Source of the DNA: Pedobacter jejuensis
GTDB taxonomy: Bacteria > Bacteroidota > Bacteroidia > Sphingobacteriales > Sphingobacteriaceae
Assembly: GCF_003725795.1 (NCBI RefSeq)
Contig: NZ_RBEE01000023.1
Location: 62,001-126,000 of the forward strand
Direction: 5' to 3'
Length of the DNA: 64,000 nucleotides
Below the pieces are notes generated by a model. That model made no database searches, was not told the DNA's origin, and was given only the letters and a program-made list of their open reading frames with translations. Shown piece after piece: positions 63,859-64,000 of this stretch; positions within the stretch are counted from its first letter, which is position 1; each line of letters begins with the position of its first letter. The position numbers and the translations under genes were made by a program.

Positions 63859-63965
63859 ATATATTTGGAATAATCATCTAACTAGATATTCTTTTTAACC
63901 AACGTCCTAATTTTTGTATAGCGATATAAAGAATAGTATATGTTTTAGCGTATTTATTACTATAT

Positions 63966-64000
63966 ATGAAATTTAAAATACTTCTTTTCTTTATAATAGC
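63966..64000 (+). CDS. start of an exported or membrane protein, truncated by window edge
   Basis: ATG at 63966 opens MKFKILLFFII, a typical signal-peptide start, and runs off the window after 11 codons. Divergent from susC, the place where PULs often encode their hybrid two-component or other regulator, but identity cannot be read from this fragment. Confidence 0.45.
   Translation, partial: MKFKILLFFII

Noticed and set aside
1-64000. CRISPR array, tRNA, rRNA, prophage or integrase
   Set aside because: No regularly spaced repeats, no cloverleaf or rRNA-like stretches, and no phage or recombinase proteins were seen.

Overview
This 64 kb window is AT-rich DNA from a Bacteroidota chromosome, most likely Sphingobacteriaceae (Pedobacter-like). 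The evidence is a SusC/SusD pair with a polysaccharide utilisation locus (PUL), many secreted glycoside hydrolases with short signal peptides, promoters of the TTTG-N19/21-TAnnTTTG type, scarce Shine-Dalgarno sequences, and families typical of this group. No rRNA, tRNA, CRISPR, phage or complete insertion sequence was seen.

Layout. 1-5.7 kb: two tandem PqiA-like membrane proteins (the first cut by the window edge), a large secreted DUF5695-like protein and a small hypothetical. 5.7-12.7 kb: two tiny cold-shock-like proteins bracket an orphan PAS histidine kinase, a DUF2256 mini-gene, a REP-like palindrome, and a three-gene exporter operon (ABC membrane domain without ATPase, HlyD, TolC). 12.9-29 kb: housekeeping and hypothetical genes, including DinB-like, GH78 rhamnosidase, EEP phosphatase-family protein, AI-2E transporter, LdhA, ABC exporter, cupin protein, CoiA-like nuclease and LLM oxidoreductase, plus a possible small RNA ending at a clear terminator near 19.6 kb. 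29-37.7 kb: DNA ligase D, the glpD-glpK-glpF operon with a divergent DeoR-type regulator, a single-domain response regulator and a small lipoprotein.

37.8-63.3 kb is a large pectin/arabinogalactan region in two converging blocks. The plus-strand block (GH78, GH28 remnant, three CE12-like acetylesterases, PL11 lyase, GH2-like enzyme, GH105, rhamnose mutarotase, GH106) is the enzyme set expected for rhamnogalacturonan-I: deacetylation, lyase cleavage, removal of unsaturated uronic acid, and release of rhamnose. The minus-strand block (SusC, SusD, GH43-like, GH115) is a small PUL that would import oligosaccharides and remove glucuronic acid and galactose/arabinose-type side groups, as on arabinogalactan proteins. 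The plus block has no SusC/D of its own inside the window.

Most interesting items: a 16-bp motif repeated upstream of two RG-I transcription units at identical distance from a -7 box; the decayed GH28 gene that still carries one of these promoters; the ATPase-less ABC exporter; and mobile-looking inverted-repeat elements, one of them between susD and the next PUL gene. A partial signal-peptide ORF starts at the right edge and may be the PUL regulator, but only 11 codons are visible.
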